The position numbers and the translations under genes are program-made. Below the pieces are notes generated by a model. The model made no database searches and was not told where the DNA came from. It saw only the letters and a list, made by a program, of their open reading frames with translations. A stretch of DNA of 64,000 bases from Sporosarcina sp. NCCP-2222 (lineage in GTDB: Bacteria; Bacillota; Bacilli; Bacillales_A; Planococcaceae), in assembly GCF_023168145.1 (NCBI RefSeq), contig NZ_BQYK01000003.1:151999-215998 (forward strand), in the 5' to 3' direction. This document shows, piece by piece, positions 55,024 to 63,916 of this stretch (positions are counted from its first letter, which is position 1; each line of letters starts with the position of its first letter).

Positions 55024-57053
55024 TAAATATCCACCACCCCAACACTTTGTACTTCTATTGAAGCCTCCAGCTCATTGTAGGATAGGACTGGAATTTGCGG
55101 AAAGTATCTCTCCGTTATTTGCCTTAAATACATACGGATTGCCGGGGAACACAAGATGATCGGCGATTGATCCAGCAGAGCAACCCTCTCCACTTCTCGA
55201 GCAATCGATTCCAATATATTTTGGGAAATGGATGGATCGATAGAAAGATAGTTCCCTTGTTCCGTTTGTTGGATATGATCTGCTATCAGTTTCTCTACTT
55301 TTCCTGAAACCGTCAGCACTTTCAATGATTGGCCGGCTGTCGAATATTGATTTGTGATTTGTCTTGCTAATGACTGCCGTACATACTCTGTCAAGAGATC
55401 CACGTCTGATGTATACTTCGAATAATCGGCTAATGTTTCAAAAATAATCGGTAAATTACGGATTGAAACATGTTCATTTAATAACTTAGCCAGTACTTTT
55501 TGAATTTCTCCGATGGATAACGGAGTAGGTGTGAGTTCATCCACAAGAATCGGATACGTTTCACGAACATGGTCAACAAGCTGCTTGGTTTCTTGCCGTC
55601 CGATCAGATCTGCCGCATTTGCACGGATTACTTCCGTCAAATGAGTGGATACCACACTTGGTGGATCGACAACTGTATACCCCATAATTTCTGCGTCTTC
55701 TTTAACAGATTCAGTGATCCATTTTGCAGGAAGTCCGAAAGACGGTTCAATCGTATCAATGCCTTCAATGGAGTCATCTCCACCAGGGCTCATCGCTAAG
55801 TAATGATCCAACAGCAATTCTCCCCGTGCCATCTCATTTCCCTTAATTTTAATTCGATATTCGTTTGGCTGCAGTTGGATATTATCACGAATTCGAACAA
55901 CCGGGATAACTAGCCCAAGTTCCAGTGCCAGCTGTCTGCGGATCATAACAACTCGGTCCAGAAGATCCCCACCTTGCTGGGCATCCACAAGAGGAATAAG
56001 TCCGTATCCAAATTCAAATTCAATCGGATCCACATTCAGCAAGTTCACGACATTTTCAGGACTCTTCATCCCTTCCGTCTCAACTTCTTCCTCCATCTCG
56101 AACAATTCTTCCGGATCTTCCTGTGGCTTGCGGGTCATGAAGTAGGCACCCGCTGCCAATGCCGCGGCAATTGGAATCGTTACGACATCATTAATCGGCG
56201 TCGCCAATCCGAGTAATCCGATGGTAGCCGCAGCGACATAGAGTAATTTCGGCTGTCCTAAAAGCTGCTTTGTAATATCCATACCAAGATTGCCTTCAGA
56301 TGCAGCCCGGGTAACAACGATACCGGTAGCAGTTGAAATTAGAAGCGCCGGAATCTGCGATACGATACCATCACCAACGGTCAGGCGAGAAAATTGTGTA
56401 GCCGCTTCTGCAAATGGCAATCCCATTTGAGCGACGCCGATAATCATTCCGACAAGCAAGTTGATCATAACAATGATGATCCCGGCAATCGCATCCCCTT
56501 TTACGAATTTCGTGGCACCGTCCATGGCTCCGTAGAAATCTGCCTCGTTGCTGACCTTTTCGCGCCGCATGCGTGCCTCGGTTTCAGAGATCATGCCCGC
56601 GTTCAAGTCTGCATCGATACTCATCTGCTTCCCAGGCATTGCGTCGAGTGTGAAGCGGGCAGCTACTTCAGAAACCCGTTCAGATCCTTTCGTAATAACG
56701 ATAAACTGGATGATGATTAATATGACAAAGACGACGAGCCCGACTACAATATTGCCGCCTGTTACGAATGTTCCAAACGTATCTACAACCCCGCCTGCAT
56801 CCCCTTCGGACAAAATGGCGCGGGTAGTTGATACATTCAGGCCAAGACGGAAGAGGGTCAGCAATAATAAGAGCGAGGGAAAAATCGAAAACTGCAATGC
56901 TTCTTGCATATTCATCGCAGTCAATAGTACAAGCAAGGCCAATGTGATATTGATAATGATCAAAAAACTTAGAAGCCAAGGCGGCAACGGGATGACGAGC
57001 ATCGCAACAATCATAATGACCGCCGCTAACACTCCAATATCTCTGAACTGCAT
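55023..57053 (-). CDS. flhA: Flagellar export gate protein FlhA
   Basis: 676-aa member of the FHIPEP family. The N-terminal half has about eight membrane helices and the conserved loop MPGKQMSIDADLNAGMI. The C-terminal half is the cytoplasmic ring domain that docks late substrates and chaperones. Length is normal. The start is at 57053, 26 bp after flhB. Confidence 0.97.
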   Translation of the reverse strand: MQFRDIGVLAAVIMIVAMLVIPLPPWLLSFLIIINITLALLVLLTAMNMQEALQFSIFPSLLLLLTLFRLGLNVSTTRAILSEGDAGGVVDTFGTFVTGGNIVVGLVVFVILIIIQFIVITKGSERVSEVAARFTLDAMPGKQMSIDADLNAGMISETEARMRREKVSNEADFYGAMDGATKFVKGDAIAGIIIVMINLLVGMIIGVAQMGLPFAEAATQFSRLTVGDGIVSQIPALLISTATGIVVTRAASEGNLGMDITKQLLGQPKLLYVAAATIGLLGLATPINDVVTIPIAAALAAGAYFMTRKPQEDPEELFEMEEEVETEGMKSPENVVNLLNVDPIEFEFGYGLIPLVDAQQGGDLLDRVVMIRRQLALELGLVIPVVRIRDNIQLQPNEYRIKIKGNEMARGELLLDHYLAMSPGGDDSIEGIDTIEPSFGLPAKWITESVKEDAEIMGYTVVDPPSVVSTHLTEVIRANAADLIGRQETKQLVDHVRETYPILVDELTPTPLSIGEIQKVLAKLLNEHVSIRNLPIIFETLADYSKYTSDVDLLTEYVRQSLARQITNQYSTAGQSLKVLTVSGKVEKLIADHIQQTEQGNYLSIDPSISQNILESIAREVERVALLDQSPIILCSPAIRMYLRQITERYFPQIPVLSYNELEASIEVQSVGVVDI

Positions 57054-57079
57054 GTCATACCCACTTTCTCAAAATGATT

Positions 57080-58162
57080 TCATATTTTGCGTTGTATCCG
57101 ATACACATAGGCCAATATCTCAGCGACCGTCTTAAAAAACTGCTCCGGAATGCGGTCCCCTATCTCCGTCTCATCATAAAGAGCCCGTGCCAATGGCCTA
57201 TTCTCCACCATGACAATATCATGCTCTTTGGCAATTAATTTGATCTTTTGGGCAACGAAATCGACGCCTTTTGCCACGATGACCGGCGCGTCCATATCCT
57301 TGTCATCATATTTAAGAGCAATCGCGTAATGGGTCGGGTTTGTAATGACGACGTCCGCCTTCGGAACTTCCTGCATCATACGCCTCATTGCCATTTCACG
57401 CTGGCGCTGTTTGATGCGCGACTTGATGATAGGATCGCCTTCGGTATTTTTATATTCATCCTTGATGTCTTGTTTAGACATGCGAAGGTTCTTTTCGTAG
57501 TCATATTTTTGATAGAAGTAGTCCAAAACCGATATAAATAATAAAACAAATGATGCGACGATCCCCATGAGAGCGACTAGCTGCCCAACTGTCACGAGTG
57601 TGTCGTGGGGCGTCTTAAATGCAAGCCCAAGGACTTTATCAATATTCATCATGACAATGAAGGTGGTGACAGAGCCGATAAACGTTATTTTTAATAACGA
57701 CTTCAGTAATTCAACTAATGCTCGAACGGAAAATATCCTTTTTAGACCCTTAATGGGATCAATTTTTTTAAGATCGAACTTTAACGGTTCCCCTGTAAAA
57801 AGCAAACCGAATTGGACCAAATTGCCTGCAACTCCTGCAATCACGGCAATTAACATGACAGGCAGGAGAATGTAAGCCATTTGCTTGACCATTTGTAAGT
57901 AGATGAGCATGACGCCCTCGTGATCCAATTGATCAATAGATAAATATTCATTGAAGGTGTGTTCAAAGAAAACGAAAAAATGGTCTCTCATAAAGCCAGC
58001 TGCAAAAAATAAAAAGAGAAAGACAAACAACAAGACTATGGCACTTGTCACATCTTGGCTTTTTAAGACTTGTCCCTTTTTCCGAGAGTCTTGACGCTTT
58101 TTCGGCGTGGCCTTTTCTGTTTTTTCACCGGCAAAAAATTGCAAATCAAGCCGCAGCAACAA
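57080..58162 (-). CDS. flhB: Flagellar export switch protein FlhB
   Basis: 360-aa protein with an N-terminal FAGEKTEKATPKKRQDSRKKGQ segment, four membrane helices, and the cytoplasmic self-cleaving domain with the NPTH site in VVITNPTHYAIALKY. I choose a TTG start at 58162 (MLLRLDLQFF), 8 nt from AGGAGG, which gives exactly the B. subtilis length. The GTG at 58171 lies inside the ribosome-binding site. It begins 1 nt after the fliR stop. Confidence 0.93.
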   Translation of the reverse strand: MLLRLDLQFFAGEKTEKATPKKRQDSRKKGQVLKSQDVTSAIVLLFVFLFLFFAAGFMRDHFFVFFEHTFNEYLSIDQLDHEGVMLIYLQMVKQMAYILLPVMLIAVIAGVAGNLVQFGLLFTGEPLKFDLKKIDPIKGLKRIFSVRALVELLKSLLKITFIGSVTTFIVMMNIDKVLGLAFKTPHDTLVTVGQLVALMGIVASFVLLFISVLDYFYQKYDYEKNLRMSKQDIKDEYKNTEGDPIIKSRIKQRQREMAMRRMMQEVPKADVVITNPTHYAIALKYDDKDMDAPVIVAKGVDFVAQKIKLIAKEHDIVMVENRPLARALYDETEIGDRIPEQFFKTVAEILAYVYRIQRKI

Positions 58163-58163
58163 A

Positions 58164-58940
58164 TCAGCCACCTCCTAAAATGATCATCAACCCACGCATC
58201 GAGGACATCATCACTTCAAACAACTTCTGCATGACAGCAATCATGACGCCTGCCATAGTTGCAAGAACTAGAAAACTAACCCCGATCTTAATTGGAAAAC
58301 CGACCACGAAAATATTTAATTGAGGAACTGTCCGTGCTGTAATCCCAAGTGCCAGATCCACTAAAAATAAAGTGGCCACTATCGGGATGGACATTTGAAA
58401 AGCGATGGCAAATGTCATAGCAAACGTTTTGACAACAAATTCGATTAATCGTTCATCCCCAAAAGCCGGCACCAGATGATCTACCGAAATGAATTGATAA
58501 CTATAAAAAATGCCATCCAGCAGCATATGATGACCATTCAGCGTCAGCAGCAACAGTAGCGCTAACACGTTGAAAAACTGGCCGAGCAACGGCGACTGAG
58601 CACCAGTTTGCGGATCAATAACGTTGGCGATCGCAAACCCCATTTGAAAGTCGATAAACCCTCCAGCAATCTGGATGGCAGAGATGACAATATAGGCGAT
58701 CATCCCGATAAATAATCCGACCATCGCTTCTTTCATGACGAGGAGAAAATAAGCCCCATCTATTTCAATCGGCGGAACATCCATCGTAAAGACAATCATC
58801 CATGCGAGCAGCGCTGCAAAAATAATGCGGTGCGTAGCGGGGATCGCACGGTAGGAAAATAACGGAACGGTTAATATGAATGCTGATACTCTCGTCAAAA
58901 TTAGCAGATACAACGGGATGGATGGTAAAAACTGTTCCAT
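58164..58940 (-). CDS. fliR: Flagellar export protein FliR
   Basis: 258-aa hydrophobic component of the export gate (about six helices), with the family segment YIVISAIQIAGGFIDFQMGFAIANV. It sits between fliQ and flhB, 4 bp after fliQ. Confidence 0.95.
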   Translation of the reverse strand: MEQFLPSIPLYLLILTRVSAFILTVPLFSYRAIPATHRIIFAALLAWMIVFTMDVPPIEIDGAYFLLVMKEAMVGLFIGMIAYIVISAIQIAGGFIDFQMGFAIANVIDPQTGAQSPLLGQFFNVLALLLLLTLNGHHMLLDGIFYSYQFISVDHLVPAFGDERLIEFVVKTFAMTFAIAFQMSIPIVATLFLVDLALGITARTVPQLNIFVVGFPIKIGVSFLVLATMAGVMIAVMQKLFEVMMSSMRGLMIILGGG

Positions 58941-58944
58941 TCAA

Positions 58945-59214
58945 TCACCCGATAAACCGAGTCAGATTATCAAATATATCAGAAGCGAACGATGTAACGC
59001 GGGATAACATCCAAGGGCCGAAAAAGATGATGGCAACAAGGACTGCTATGATTTTGGGGACAAACGCCAAGGTCTGTTCCTGTATTTGTGTCGTTGCCTG
59101 GAAAATACTGACGAGCAACCCCGTCACCAGCGCAACTATTAATAATGGGCCTGAAGTCAATAGAATGACCCAAACCGACCGTTCGGCGATGGAAATGACC
59201 ATTTCTCCCGACAT
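58945..59214 (-). CDS. fliQ: Flagellar export protein FliQ
   Basis: 89-aa protein with two membrane helices (VWVILLTSGPLLIVALVTGL; ATTQIQEQTLAFVPKI), the usual FliQ length. The ATG at 59214 follows AGGAGGG. Confidence 0.96.
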   Translation of the reverse strand: MSGEMVISIAERSVWVILLTSGPLLIVALVTGLLVSIFQATTQIQEQTLAFVPKIIAVLVAIIFFGPWMLSRVTSFASDIFDNLTRFIG

Positions 59215-59255
59215 ACGGACCCTCCTGACTACTCCTGTTTTATCTGTTCATTTTG

Positions 59256-59921
59256 CTAAAAACTTTGCAACAAGGATTTTATGATCAAATACCAACCATC
59301 AACTAATATGAAAAGCAATATTTTAAATGGAAGAGAAATCATGACAGGCGGCAACATCATCATCCCCATGGACATCAGTATACTTGCCACAATCATGTCA
59401 ATCACAAGAAAAGGGATAAAGATCATGAAACCCATTTGAAATGCTGTTTTCAGTTCACTGAGCGCGAACGCAGGAACGAGCATAGTGAGCGGGATATCCT
59501 CCATCTTTTCCGGTCGCTCTGCTTCATTATATCGGAGGAAAAGCTCCAGATCCTTTTGCCTTGTATGCTTGCTCATGAACTCTTTAAAAGGCAGGCTCGC
59601 TTTTTCATAAGCTTCGTCCAATGTGATTTCCTCATTGAACAAAGGAGTCAAAGCGGTTTCATTCACCTGCTGAAAAGTCGGTGCCATGATGAAAAAGGTT
59701 AAAAACATAGCTAGTCCGACTAGCACCTGATTCGGAGGCATCTGCTGCGTAGCCAATGCAGTTCTAACGAACGACAGCACGATAATGATCCTTGTAAATG
59801 AAGTCATGAGAATAAGAATAGCCGGCGCTAAAGTTAAAACTGTGAGCAAAAGCAGCATTTTGATGGATGTCGAAACATTTTCCGGATTACTATCCGAAAA
59901 GAATTGCACAAACTCATTCAT
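59256..59921 (-). CDS. fliP: Flagellar export protein FliP
   Basis: 221-aa core gate component (LAPAILILMTSFTRIIIVLSFVR, PFLVIDMIVASILMSMGMMMLPP), with about four helices. It overlaps the fliO end by 8 nt. Confidence 0.96.
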   Translation of the reverse strand: MNEFVQFFSDSNPENVSTSIKMLLLLTVLTLAPAILILMTSFTRIIIVLSFVRTALATQQMPPNQVLVGLAMFLTFFIMAPTFQQVNETALTPLFNEEITLDEAYEKASLPFKEFMSKHTRQKDLELFLRYNEAERPEKMEDIPLTMLVPAFALSELKTAFQMGFMIFIPFLVIDMIVASILMSMGMMMLPPVMISLPFKILLFILVDGWYLIIKSLLQSF

Positions 59922-60606
59922 CTTTTCTGCTCTCCTTTTCCTCCAACCGCTTAATATGCTGCTTTCTTTCTGCTTTCATTTGCTCAATCCGCTCAGAAAA
60001 AAGCTTTCCAAACTGACTTGTGCCCGCGCCCTCTTTTGGGATTGTAGGCGCCTCCTTTTTAAAAGCTTTTGTGAGGAGACGGTCCAATAATCCACCAGCC
60101 GGTACATCATCACTTTCCTCAAAATATTGTTGAAGACGAGTGATTTCGTCTGGATCTGTTACCTCCTTGAGCAACTCAACATTTTCGCCAACACCTACGA
60201 TATAGAAGGCGTCGCCAATGCTGACAAGTTGAATAGATTTCTGTTGGCCCAATGCCAAGCCGCCTAAGTTTTTCATTAATTTGTTTGATTGATAGGATCT
60301 ATTTTTGCGGTTAATGAACTTTAACAAGGCGAATAACAGGCAGATTACGAAAACAAAGGCGACTAGTGTCCTGCCAAAATCTTGCCAAGACGCACCGACA
60401 GCTGCCCCGTCATCCGGACGGTCAGCAGCTGGCATCTCATTTTCGATATCAGGTTTTTCGTCTTGTCCAGTATTTTTACCATAGTAATCCGAAACAAATT
60501 TGCTTGAATCGGACGCCGCTAAGACAGTGGTTGATTCGTCAAGAATGTAGACTATGGCAACTAGCAAGAGCGCTGATAACAAACGGAAAATGATTGATTT
60601 CTTCAT
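59914..60606 (-). CDS. fliO: Flagellar assembly protein FliO (FliZ in older Bacillus naming)
   Basis: 230-aa protein with a cleavable-looking N-terminal signal sequence, an acidic extracytoplasmic segment, one membrane helix near residues 80-95 (TLVAFVFVICLLFALLKF), and a cytoplasmic FliO domain (LGGLALGQQKSIQLVSIGDAF). The C-terminus is basic and coiled. It stabilizes FliP during gate assembly. It stands between cheY and fliP, as in B. subtilis. Confidence 0.92.
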   Translation of the reverse strand: MKKSIIFRLLSALLLVAIVYILDESTTVLAASDSSKFVSDYYGKNTGQDEKPDIENEMPAADRPDDGAAVGASWQDFGRTLVAFVFVICLLFALLKFINRKNRSYQSNKLMKNLGGLALGQQKSIQLVSIGDAFYIVGVGENVELLKEVTDPDEITRLQQYFEESDDVPAGGLLDRLLTKAFKKEAPTIPKEGAGTSQFGKLFSERIEQMKAERKQHIKRLEEKESRKDE

Positions 60607-60610
60607 TCGT

Positions 60611-60973
60611 TTATCCTAGGGCTTTTTGAATTGCTTCGACTACCCGGTCTGCCTGGAATGGCTTAACGATAAAGTCTTTGGCACCTGCTTGGATTGCATC
60701 GATTACCATTGCCTGCTGGCCCATCGCTGAGCACATGATGATGGTAGCAGAAGAATCCTTTGCTTTAATTTCTTTAAGCGCAGCGATTCCATCCATTTCC
60801 GGCATTGTAATATCCATTGTGACAAGATCCGGTTTCAGTTCAAAATACTTTTCAACCGCTTGTGCGCCATCAGCTGCTTCGCCGACAACTTCAAAATTGT
60901 TTTTTGTAAGAATATCTTTAATCATCATGCGCATAAAAGCTGCGTCGTCTACTATTAATATACGTTTACTCAT
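60611..60973 (-). CDS. cheY: Chemotaxis response regulator CheY
   Basis: 120-aa single receiver domain with acidic residues D9-D10, phosphoacceptor D54 (VTMDITMPEMDG) and the conserved lysine in FIVKPF. In Bacillus-type chemotaxis CheY-P binds FliM and causes counter-clockwise rotation; it is reset by CheC and FliY. It lies between fliY and fliO. Confidence 0.96.
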   Translation of the reverse strand: MSKRILIVDDAAFMRMMIKDILTKNNFEVVGEAADGAQAVEKYFELKPDLVTMDITMPEMDGIAALKEIKAKDSSATIIMCSAMGQQAMVIDAIQAGAKDFIVKPFQADRVVEAIQKALG

Positions 60974-60993
60974 GTTAGGGAGCCTCCTAGATT

Positions 60994-62199
60994 CTATCGT
61001 AAATTATTCAATCGTTCAGTTTGACTTAAAATATCTGTGATCCGCACGCCAAAGTTTTCATCAATGACAACGACTTCACCTCTGGCGACATGCCGATTGT
61101 TAACAAGAATATCAACCGGTTCTCCAGCCAGTTTATCCAGCTCGATAATGGAACCGCTGGACAATTCCAGAATCTCCTTGACGGAGCGCTTCGTACGGCC
61201 AAGTTCAACCGTCACATTTAGCGGAATATCAAGCAACATATTCAAATTGTTCGATTCCGCTTGGCTAAGAGAAGGTGTTTCGAAATTCGCGAATTGAGCC
61301 TGTTGAACATGAACTTGCGGCTGCGGACTTTGCTGCCGTGGCGGCAATTGCGTTGCGGGCTGTCCGAAGCTCGGTAAGCTTTGCTGTTCCTGCTGGTATG
61401 AATATGGGTCGTGAGCAGTCTCATACGCCGGTTGCTGCTGACCATACGGCTGTTCATTCACCGGTCTCGCTGGCGCTTCCACCGCTGCCGCCGCTTCATC
61501 GCCTGAACTGTCGCCCAACAAGGAACCTACTAATTTCTTACCAAAATCTAACGGGAATAATTGCATAATATTCGAGTCGATTAAGGTGCCGACTTTTAAT
61601 TCGAATGAAACTTTAATAAGTGGATTTTCATCTGGGATATGTTGCATCCCCTCATCCGCTTGAACATCCATCAGATCGATCGACGGAGGAGAAATATCGA
61701 CTTTTTTATTAAAGACTGTCGACATCGAAGTCGCGGCTGATCCCATCATTTGATTCATCGCTTCTTGAACCGCACTTAAATGTATCTCATTCAGCTCTTC
61801 TTGTGGACTGAGACCATCACCACCTAGCATCAAATCAGCAATAATAGCCGCATCACTCTGTTTAATGACAAGTAGATTGATTCCATTCAAGCCTTCTGTA
61901 TATTCCACTTGGATTGCAACATAAGGATGAATAAATTCGGATTCCAAGATGGAACGGTCGATGACGGAAATAGAAGGCGTTGTAATCTCTACCTTCTGTC
62001 CTAACAAGGAGGAAAGTGCGGTAGCAGAGCTGCCAAATGAGATATTTCCGATTTCGCCTAACGCATCTTGTTCAATTGCACTTAAATGATCTTCGGTACG
62101 AATGTCTGCTGGTGAATCCTTTGTCGTATCAGCAGACGGCAAGGGCTCCCCTCTGAGCAGAGCTTCAATTTCTTCCTGGGAAAGAATATTATCACTCAT
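60994..62199 (-). CDS. fliY: Flagellar switch protein and CheY-P phosphatase FliY
   Basis: 401-aa protein. The N-terminal CheY-P-binding peptide (SDNILSQEEIEALL) is followed by a CheC-like domain with two active-site signatures (DALGEIGN and SAVQEAMN). A Pro/Gln-rich linker (about 235-300) and a C-terminal FliN/SpoA domain (VTVELGRTKRSVKEILELSSGS) follow. The ATG at 62199 overlaps the fliM stop. It replaces FliN in the C-ring of Bacillus-type motors. Confidence 0.95.
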   Translation of the reverse strand: MSDNILSQEEIEALLRGEPLPSADTTKDSPADIRTEDHLSAIEQDALGEIGNISFGSSATALSSLLGQKVEITTPSISVIDRSILESEFIHPYVAIQVEYTEGLNGINLLVIKQSDAAIIADLMLGGDGLSPQEELNEIHLSAVQEAMNQMMGSAATSMSTVFNKKVDISPPSIDLMDVQADEGMQHIPDENPLIKVSFELKVGTLIDSNIMQLFPLDFGKKLVGSLLGDSSGDEAAAAVEAPARPVNEQPYGQQQPAYETAHDPYSYQQEQQSLPSFGQPATQLPPRQQSPQPQVHVQQAQFANFETPSLSQAESNNLNMLLDIPLNVTVELGRTKRSVKEILELSSGSIIELDKLAGEPVDILVNNRHVARGEVVVIDENFGVRITDILSQTERLNNLR

Positions 62200-63190
62200 C
62201 ATCTTCATCCCCTCCATTCCATGTATCTATTATTTGGACGGCCATACGATTCCTCAGATGCCCTGGTTGTCCAATGAACTTCGGCAAATCGCCAACTTTT
62301 ATTGTTAGTGGATCATCAATTTTGCTATTCAGCGAAATGACATCCCCCTGTTGCAAATAAAGGAAATCTTCTACAGATATTGTTCCTTGGCCGAGCTCGG
62401 TAATGACAGGCAATGTCGCCTGCTTCAACCGCTTTTCCAGACGCTGGCTCTGTTCTGGTGATGGTTCTTTCTTATTGGTTTGCATCCAATAACGAACCGA
62501 TAAATTTGGTACAATCGGTTCCAAGACAACATGCGGAATACAAATATTAATCATTCCACTCGATTCACCAATTTGAATATTGAACGAGATGACCACGACT
62601 GTCTCATTCGGCGAAATCATTTGGAGAAATTGTGGATTGACTTCCATTTCAGTCAAATACGGATCAATTTCAATAATGCCTGACCAGGCTTCCCGTAGAT
62701 TGTCAAATGAACGTTCAAATAGATTCGTCAAAATCTTCGTTTCTATTTCGGTCATATTATCCACTTTGCCTGGTCCTTCACCCATGCCTCCCATCAATCG
62801 ATCCAGCATGGAATAGGCAACATTCGGATTTACCTCCATAAGGATATTCCCTTCCAAAGGAGGAACTTCAAAAATATTGATCAGCGTCATGTTCGGAATT
62901 GAACGGATGAACTCCTCGAAAGGGATCTGATCGACAGAGGCGACATTAATTTGAATATACGTCCGCAGCTGTGCAGAAAAATAAGTCGTCAACAACCGGG
63001 CGAAATTCTCGTGAATTCTCGTTAAACTGCGGATTTGATCCTTCGAGAACCGAAGAGCACGCTTGAAGTCATAAACTTTCACCTTACGGGTCTCTTCATC
63101 TTTTTTCATGTCTTCCGCCGACATTTCTCCTGTTGACAACGCGGACAACAGAGCATCAATCTCACTTTGGGATAAAATATCTCCCGACAT
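62192..63190 (-). CDS. fliM: Flagellar motor switch protein FliM
   Basis: 332-aa C-ring protein with the N-terminal CheY-binding motif (LSQSEIDALLSAL), a middle CheC-like domain without phosphatase residues (LDRLMGGMGEG) and a C-terminal SpoA domain. The start at 63190 follows GGGGGAGGTGG. It overlaps fliY. Confidence 0.96.
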   Translation of the reverse strand: MSGDILSQSEIDALLSALSTGEMSAEDMKKDEETRKVKVYDFKRALRFSKDQIRSLTRIHENFARLLTTYFSAQLRTYIQINVASVDQIPFEEFIRSIPNMTLINIFEVPPLEGNILMEVNPNVAYSMLDRLMGGMGEGPGKVDNMTEIETKILTNLFERSFDNLREAWSGIIEIDPYLTEMEVNPQFLQMISPNETVVVISFNIQIGESSGMINICIPHVVLEPIVPNLSVRYWMQTNKKEPSPEQSQRLEKRLKQATLPVITELGQGTISVEDFLYLQQGDVISLNSKIDDPLTIKVGDLPKFIGQPGHLRNRMAVQIIDTWNGGDEDDE

Positions 63191-63235
63191 AAGGCCACCT
63201 CCCCCGGTACTTACTTCAACAAACCCACTCTACAT

Positions 63236-63664
63236 TTACTGGATGATATAAGAAACGATATATACTTTTTCAATTTCCCCCGATTGCATGAGCGGGTTCA
63301 ATTGCGACTTGATCGCGTCCTCAAAAGCCTGTTTCCCGGCTTTACCTTCCAGATCTTTCGGAGTCATTTCAGAGAGTTCCTGAATGACGATGTTGTTCAC
63401 TTGAAAATCCCGTTTCGCCAATTCTTCTGCAGCCTTTTTATTATCCGTTTGAATTTTTAATGAAATGCGGATAAACTGGCTGCCGGATAAATTCGTCGTA
63501 ATTTCTGGTACATCAACAGACGCTTCAATAATCTCATCAATTGATGGTTCTTCTGGTCCGTTTGCACCTTTATTGAGCTGCAAAGCGAGAATGAGGCCGA
63601 CAATCCCAACAAGTGTAATTACAACTAGAATGATCAAGGTGATCGTAAGAGCTTTATTCTTCAT
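63236..63664 (-). CDS. fliL: Flagellar basal-body-associated protein FliL
   Basis: 142-aa single-pass protein (helix at about residues 7-28) with a periplasm-side FliL domain (EITTNLSGSQFIRISLKIQTDNKKAAEEL). It surrounds the stator. Its start overlaps flbD by 11 nt. Confidence 0.94.
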   Translation of the reverse strand: MKNKALTITLIILVVITLVGIVGLILALQLNKGANGPEEPSIDEIIEASVDVPEITTNLSGSQFIRISLKIQTDNKKAAEELAKRDFQVNNIVIQELSEMTPKDLEGKAGKQAFEDAIKSQLNPLMQSGEIEKVYIVSYIIQ

Positions 63665-63875
63665 CTTCTTCCCCCCGGATGTGCGGATTCGATAAGAGCT
63701 GAACCGACTGATAAAATGCGATGATACGGCGATTAACTTCGTCTATCGGATCAAGGACGACATATTTGGAGCCTGTCGTCAACGTGATCGTCGTATCGGG
63801 GAACGATTCGACTTTTTCTATGTACAATGCATTCAACGTAAACGTCGTGCCGTTCAATCGTGTAACTTGAATCAT
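63654..63875 (-). CDS. swrD: FlbD family protein (SwrD/YlzI)
   Basis: 73-aa FlbD-family protein (MIQVTRLNGTTFTLNALYIEKVESFPDTTITL), whose B. subtilis member SwrD increases flagellar motor power. The ATG at 63875 is the first possible start after an in-frame TAA. Its only Shine-Dalgarno (AAAAGGAGGG, 63907-63916) is separated from the ATG by a GC-only hairpin. Confidence 0.92.
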   Translation of the reverse strand: MIQVTRLNGTTFTLNALYIEKVESFPDTTITLTTGSKYVVLDPIDEVNRRIIAFYQSVQLLSNPHIRGEEDEE

Positions 63876-63916
63876 ATGTAAGGGGCCGGGCGCAGAGCCG
63901 GCCCGACCCTCCTTTT
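63876..63916 (-). promoter_or_regulatory. flbD translation initiation region with a hairpin between Shine-Dalgarno and ATG
   Basis: On the minus strand: AAAAGGAGGG, 2 nt, a 7-bp stem GGGCCGG / CCGGCCC with an 8-nt loop (63883-63904), 7 nt, then ATG. Linear spacing is too long for initiation; with the hairpin folded, the effective spacing is about 9 nt. Confidence 0.7.

Noticed and set aside
10353-63904. A repeated CCGG-centred hairpin family (10353, 16633, 40070, 63883)
   Set aside because: The elements share only short GC-rich palindromic cores, differ in loops and flanks, and are explained individually as terminators, a short spacer hairpin and the flbD hairpin; not a repeat family on present evidence.
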